DNA of 64,000 bases from Kwoniella bestiolae CBS 10118 (taxonomy: Eukaryota > Basidiomycota > Tremellomycetes > Tremellales > Cryptococcaceae), in NCBI RefSeq assembly GCF_000512585.2, contig NC_089245.1:1674001-1738000 (forward strand), in the 5' to 3' direction. Positions 59,317 to 64,000 of this stretch are shown here, one piece after another. The notes beneath the pieces are model-generated. The model was not told the DNA's origin, did not search any database, and saw nothing but the letters and a program-made list of their open reading frames with translations. The position numbers and the translations under genes were made by a program. Position 1 is the first letter of the stretch. Every line of letters starts with the position of its first letter.

Positions 59317-61900
59317 CTATGGCCACCACTGAGCATCGTTCATCTCCTTGATGAGAGCTTGTTCATCTATCACCCCGCAATATCAGCTACCATCTCTTTG
59401 CAATTCGAATGGAAAGCGGTCAACTGTGCCAATGGAAGAGGGGCAACAACTCACCTAACCCCCTCAACTTCTCATTAGTATCCACCCCCTCCTCCTGAGC
59501 CTTCCTCACCACCCCAGCAGCTACCCTCGCCGAGACCTCCCTGATCCTATCCAATCTAGGGTATAGCAACCCAGCCTTCTTCTCCTCTTCGTTCAACGCC
59601 TCGGAAAGAGCAATAGCAGAAGCAGTGATCATACCCTCCGTAACCTTGTTCGCACCAGCTTGTAAAGCACCGAAGCCAATACCAGGGAAGACCAAGAAAT
59701 TGTTCCCCTGTCCTGGTTCTCTCAGTAAACCATCTCGTTCGATGGGGGCGTATGGTGATCCAGAGGCGAACAGGACCTTTCCATCGGTCCAATCCAGAGC
59801 ATCTGTGAAGGACAATTCACATTTCGAGGTGGGGTTTGATAATGGGAATATTATGGGAGCCTCGTTGAGCTCTGCCATTCTTCTCACGATGTCTTCGCCG
59901 AACGCTCCGAATGTGGTTGATAGACCGACGAGGGCAGTGGGTTTGACGTATTCGACCACATCGGCGAGCGAGGGGTATTCCTTGCCTTCAGTATCGTTTC
60001 GGATGAAGTATTTCTTGTGTGAGGCGAGTTTACCAGCGACCACGTCGGGTCTGGTCGAGGTGATCAATCCCTGCAAGAAGAATCATGGGATGAGCTTTGT
60101 CCTAATACAGGTTGTAAGGGAATGCCGAGCTCACCTTGGTATCGATCAACCAGAACCTCTCTCTAGCTTCGTCCTCACTCAAACCCTGCATCTTGAAGAA
60201 GTTCATCATTTCTTTGGCGACACTACGTATCATACACTTTGTAAGCTAGATGTCGTTAAGACTTTCACGGCTAACTTACCCAACAGCAGCAGAACCACCA
60301 CCCAAGAATACGACTCTGTGATCCTTCAAGGCTTTTCCGGAAGCAGCAGAAGCTTGTTTAGCAGCAGCCATGAATCCACCGAGGATAACTGATCCGGTAC
60401 TGCAAATAAACGATGTTAGCTGAGTTCACCGCCACGCATGAGCCAGCGATACATACCCCTCGATATCATCATTGAACATCCTATATTGATTCTTGTACTT
60501 GTCCAAGAAAGCAAAGGCAGCTTCGGAGTAGAAATCTTCATGCTGAATCACGGCCTTGGGGAAAGCAGAGGAAGCGGCAGCCATGAACAGGTCCATGAAT
60601 TCGGTGGCCTGGTAGTCGAAAAATACAATCAGCTGTGACCTAACTTCATACGGATAACAACAAAGATGACTTACCTCTTCGAGAGAAGCTCTGGGTCTTC
60701 GAAGACCAATATACAAAGGATCGTTCCTGATAGATTCGGTGTTGGTTCCCATACTACGTACGCCGATGATCAGCTACACATACCTACTACATTTCATGGG
60801 ATAGGCAGGATAGACATAGACTCACTCAAGAACAACAGGCAGACAACCATGAGGGTTGACACCACCACCCGCAACGTAAAGATTCAACTTCCCGACGGAG
60901 ATACCCATACCTCCTATACCCAAGTCACCGAGACCGAGGATCCTAGATCCGTCAGTGACCACGAGGATCTGAGGGGTGGTGGAGAGGTTGGAAGCGTATT
61001 CGGCGAGTATCTCGGGGATGCGGTCCTACGATATATCAAGTATTGTCAGCTGTGGCTCAACTCATGGGCCGGGCAGCTTACCTTGTCGTCTATAGAGAGG
61101 TAAAGACCCTCTGGACCTTGGTAGATGTGGGAGTACTTTTGACATGCTTCGCCGACCGTTGGGGTGTAAACGATCGGGGCGCTGTGATGGGAAAGCCGAT
61201 CAGCGCGATATCCTCCAATGGTATTGAAATATACAGCTATGTGATCTCAGGGGGGCATAGACGGTTGGTAAGGTGTTGTAAAGAAGGGGAGGTGCTACTC
61301 ACAGACCAATCAAGTCATCTCTGATAGCTGAAAAGTATAACGAGGGATCTTCTCTCCTGATTTTAGATAGATGCACATGCTTGAGCAAGTCGGTGGGGAG
61401 GTTCTGTAAGTGGGCTTTGAGTCTGAGGAGGTTCTGTTCAGGAGCGATGAGAGGGTGAGGAGAGGATGTTCGAGAGACTGGCAAGTGATAGATCATGATA
61501 TTAGCGTAGGTCATTACAAACGATGTGTAGCTTGGAGAGAGACAGCATGCTACTCACTCGACTTGGCATCGTTCTCGTTGGGTGTAAGAGGTGGGGTGAG
61601 AGTACCGTTGGCAAGGGATGATAAAGCTTTGGTAATGTATGTTGTCATTTTGTGGTGATCTATTCGAGGTCGTGATGTACTGTTTAGTAGTAGTGGTGGG
61701 AGAGAGGAGTGATTACGTCTAGTTATATATAAGGGAGTAGTAGCGATAGGAGATAAGGAGGATGAAAGGATTCTTCTACTCGATATCTTTGGGGATGTGT
61801 GAGAGCGGGACACGAAAGTGTTATCTGCTGATAAATATAATCGAGTTTTACTTTTACTAGATAAGGATTTAAGAGAAGAGAGAGAAGAAGAGGAGCTCAT
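59317..61900 (-). CDS. Malic enzyme (probably mitochondrial, NAD-dependent type)
   Basis: Malic enzyme converts malate to pyruvate and CO2 with reduction of NAD(P). About nine exons from ATG 61900 to TAG 59317. Residues 1-84 are Ser/Arg-rich with few acids (SLKSLSSKSKTRLYL ... RRNHSSLPPLLL), a mitochondrial targeting sequence. The catalytic body follows: HLQNLPTDLLKHVHL, PIVYTPTVGEACQKYSH, VTDGSRILGLGDLGIGGMGI, PHGCLPVVLE, RNDPLYIGLRRPR, the malate/metal region MFNDDIEGTG, VVFLGGGSAAVGVAKEMM and FPLSNPTSKCE. The last short exon gives DEQALIKEMNDAQWWP. A second in-frame ATG at 61648 directly follows the leader and has its own TATA-like element, so a shorter cytosolic form is possible. Confidence 0.9.
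61723..61732 (-). promoter_or_regulatory. TATA-like element inside the malic enzyme leader
   Basis: TTATATATAA lies 75 bases upstream of the internal ATG at 61648, within codons of the targeting sequence. Its position would suit initiation of a leaderless transcript. Confidence 0.3.
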
Positions 61901-62959
61901 ATTATCATGAGCAGGTATATATATGTGAACAGAACACGAGAAGGATGGAGATGTGATGATGCGAATGGGAGTTCGGGGGAACGAATAGAAAGTAAAGTGA
62001 ATCACAATTCGAATTTCTGACTGCAGAAATTCGAAAATAATGAGGAATGGGTTTTGGATTTGGTGTGGGGTAAAGGCGTCACACGACAAGTGATTATGAG
62101 TTAGTTTGGGGTAAAGTTTAGATGGTCGGATTTGAACCGGATCAACACCGATAGGACGGAGGAGAGAAGCAAACAGCAAAGTATGTTGGACAAGGAAATA
62201 AGGTTGACAAGCACACAGATTGATCTGCACTTTGATGATGTGATTGTCAAATGTTAGTCCTCTCTGTCCACTTGCTAACAAGGACAGACAGACGCACTGA
62301 TCGGCTCTGCCTACAATCACCCCAGCCAACATCCTATCCTCGACTCGACACTACTACTCATTGCCCCACACTTTTTACATTGAGCTGAGCTCACATCATA
62401 TCGCATTTGACCGAGTCAACTTCTCAAAACGATTTTCGAATCTTATCTTCAGATTCGAAAATAACATGAAATCTCGTTCCTTGCACTTTCCGATTTCTTC
62501 CGATACTGTCATTTTTATCACCGGAACTGCCGGAGTGCGATTCCTGATTTTACTGTGAATTGTGGGAAAGATGATGGGTTGAGCTCCAACAGCTAGATGA
62601 CGACGATGAGGGATGCAGTGTCAGGATATATGATATCAAGTGAGCTCTACTCGTGAGAAATAAGGATGAAGACGAGTCGAGCAGGTCACCCAGCATGAGA
62701 ATTCTCTGTTTTTCAGTTTTGCGTTTCAGATTGTGTTCAAAGCTTATCTCAGGGTCTAAGTTCTCGATCACATTCCACTGCCGATCTAACACAGAACGGT
62801 GATGTCACGTGATACCTTTTTCTGCTAACCGTGGGAAACTACTCATTCACATCAGATGGTTGACCTCAACATGTATTGACTCTCGAGGTGAAAGCGTTGA
62901 GTTAGTCGAAATGATCTTGTATATATACTCCCTATATAGATCTTTCGATAAATACAGAG
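61901..62959. other. Divergent region malic enzyme / REV7
   Basis: About 1.06 kb. A TATATATATG run at 61915-61924 is only about 15 bases from the malic enzyme ATG. A B-box-like GGTTCAAATCC (minus strand, near 62130) lacks a tRNA fold. TGTATATATACTCC at 62917-62930 may serve REV7. Confidence 0.5.
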
Positions 62960-64000
62960 ATGTCCACCACCAACCAGCAGCCAGGACTAAGCTATAAAGG
63001 TCAGCTATCTCTCATGAACTTTTCACCTTGTGTGCCTTGGTTGATGATGCTTCTCCCGTCTTGCAGAAATAGCAGACGCGATCATATCATTCTGTGAGCT
63101 AAGCCCATCTCGAATAAGCGGTACAAGCTGATTTCAAATGAGGGATTCTAACAGTAGAGATATCCCTCCACACAATCTTATATCTCCGGTCCGTCTACCC
63201 CGCATCGACATTCTCAAGACGACGAGCACACCAAGTCCCAGTCTATCAATCGCGTCACCCGCAAGTCCGAGGGTACATTACCAATGTCATATCCTCCTTG
63301 GCTCCTGAGATACATAATGGGAAACTACGGAGGATGACGGTAGTGATAAAAGGGGTGGAGGATGGATTACCTAGGGAGAGAATGATTTTCGATCTGGGAT
63401 ATCTGGGGGAGTTGGATAAGCTCAGAGAAGGGAGGGGAAGCGAGGTTGGGTATGTCCGTTTCCTTGTGTACACGTATCTTACCCTTATTGTGCTGTTCAT
63501 CTTATAAGATGACTTGCTGTAAGATATTATTTGATGCTGATGAACAGACCGATCTTGATGCTGTAGGCTGATCGGAGCACCCAATGCAGAAGAGTTGGGG
63601 TTGATGTTACGTGGTTTCCTTATAAAGCTAAATGCGTTAGATGGTCAACTGCTAGATAACAAAGGTGAGCATCCCAGCTCCCTTAGCCCAGCTCAGATAT
63701 GCCGTGTTCACTCGGTAACCTCTATCTAACTTTCGGCCACCTTAGGCGAAACCACCTTCGCAGTTATAATAGAAACGAATGATTCCCTCGAACCTTCGTC
63801 AAATATCAACGAAGATGGGGTAAGTCCCATTGACATCAAGCTTTATACCCATGTCTTGATCGCGGAGCTTGTCATGCTAATAACTCATCGTTCGTTGTGC
63901 AGTCCGTACCACCATGGATACCGGCCTTGGCAAATGATACGCTCCATCCGCCGGCTTCCCAAGATTTGGAGGGCTGTACCGAGAAACATGAACCGCTGTT
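62960..64000 (+). CDS. REV7: Rev7/MAD2L2 HORMA protein, cut by the right window edge
   Basis: Rev7 is the HORMA-domain subunit of DNA polymerase zeta (with Rev3) in translesion synthesis. Exons start at 62960-62999, then near 63067-63091, 63155, 63567, 63747 and 63901; the gene continues past 64000. Recognisable HORMA sequence: EIADAIISF, EISLHTILYLRSVYPASTFS, RRRAHQVPVYQSRHPQVRGY, KLRRMTVVIKGVEDGLPRE, RMIFDLGYLGELDKL, MLRGFLIKLNALDGQLLDN, TTFAVIIETNDS and PPWIPAL. The order matches Rev7 rather than spindle-checkpoint Mad2. The C-terminal safety-belt end lies outside the window. Confidence 0.87.

Noticed and set aside
62105..62150. GGTTCAAATCC on the minus strand, resembling a tRNA B box
   Set aside because: No matching T-stem, anticodon arm or acceptor stem can be folded around it; it lies in the malic enzyme upstream region.

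Overview
The window reads as nuclear DNA of a basidiomycete yeast of the Tremellales (a Cryptococcus or Kwoniella relative). The signs are densely packed genes on both strands, many short GT-AG introns (about 50-130 bases) with CTGAC/CTAAC-like branch sites, and two secreted proteins ending in the Cys-rich domain of Cryptococcus CPL1. The genus is an inference. No tRNA, rRNA, CRISPR array or intact transposon was recognised.

Layout. 0-4.2 kb: 5' part of an unidentified minus-strand gene, a haspin kinase, and DASH subunit Spc19 read from three exons. 5.2-9.3 kb: two tandem CPL1-like secreted proteins with matching exon lengths. 10.4-13.7 kb: a Ser/Thr-rich single-pass membrane protein and a secreted CREG-like protein. 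14.3-25 kb: ribosomal protein eS24, SAGA subunit Sgf29, NuA4 subunit Epl1 and rRNA-processing factor Fcf2. 25.3-34 kb: one very large multi-exon helical protein with two zinc-finger-like motifs. 34-43.5 kb: an island of intronless genes with no recognised relatives, forming two paralogous families of three members each; one member is broken. 43.9-48.4 kb: t6A dehydratase (TCD type) and TFIIH subunit Tfb2. 49-52 kb: three small unidentified membrane-protein genes in a row on the plus strand. 52.3-59 kb: Iwr1, a GatC-like mitochondrial protein, DcpS scavenger decapping enzyme and a GPI-anchor-type secreted protein. 59.3-64 kb: malic enzyme with an apparent mitochondrial leader and a possible second start, then Rev7/MAD2L2 running off the right edge.

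The conserved genes are ordinary eukaryotic housekeeping functions (chromatin and transcription: haspin, Sgf29, Epl1, Tfb2, Iwr1; RNA and translation: eS24, Fcf2, TCD, GatC, DcpS; chromosome segregation and repair: Spc19, Rev7) and do not form a pathway cluster. The part that looks undescribed is the 34-43.5 kb island. Its plus-strand family carries Pro-Pro-x-Tyr motifs at the N terminus in two members and a shared C-terminal domain. Its minus-strand family shares a different compact domain. Both families are intronless in an intron-rich neighbourhood. Exon joins were worked out by eye from reading frame, splice-site sequence and family similarity.
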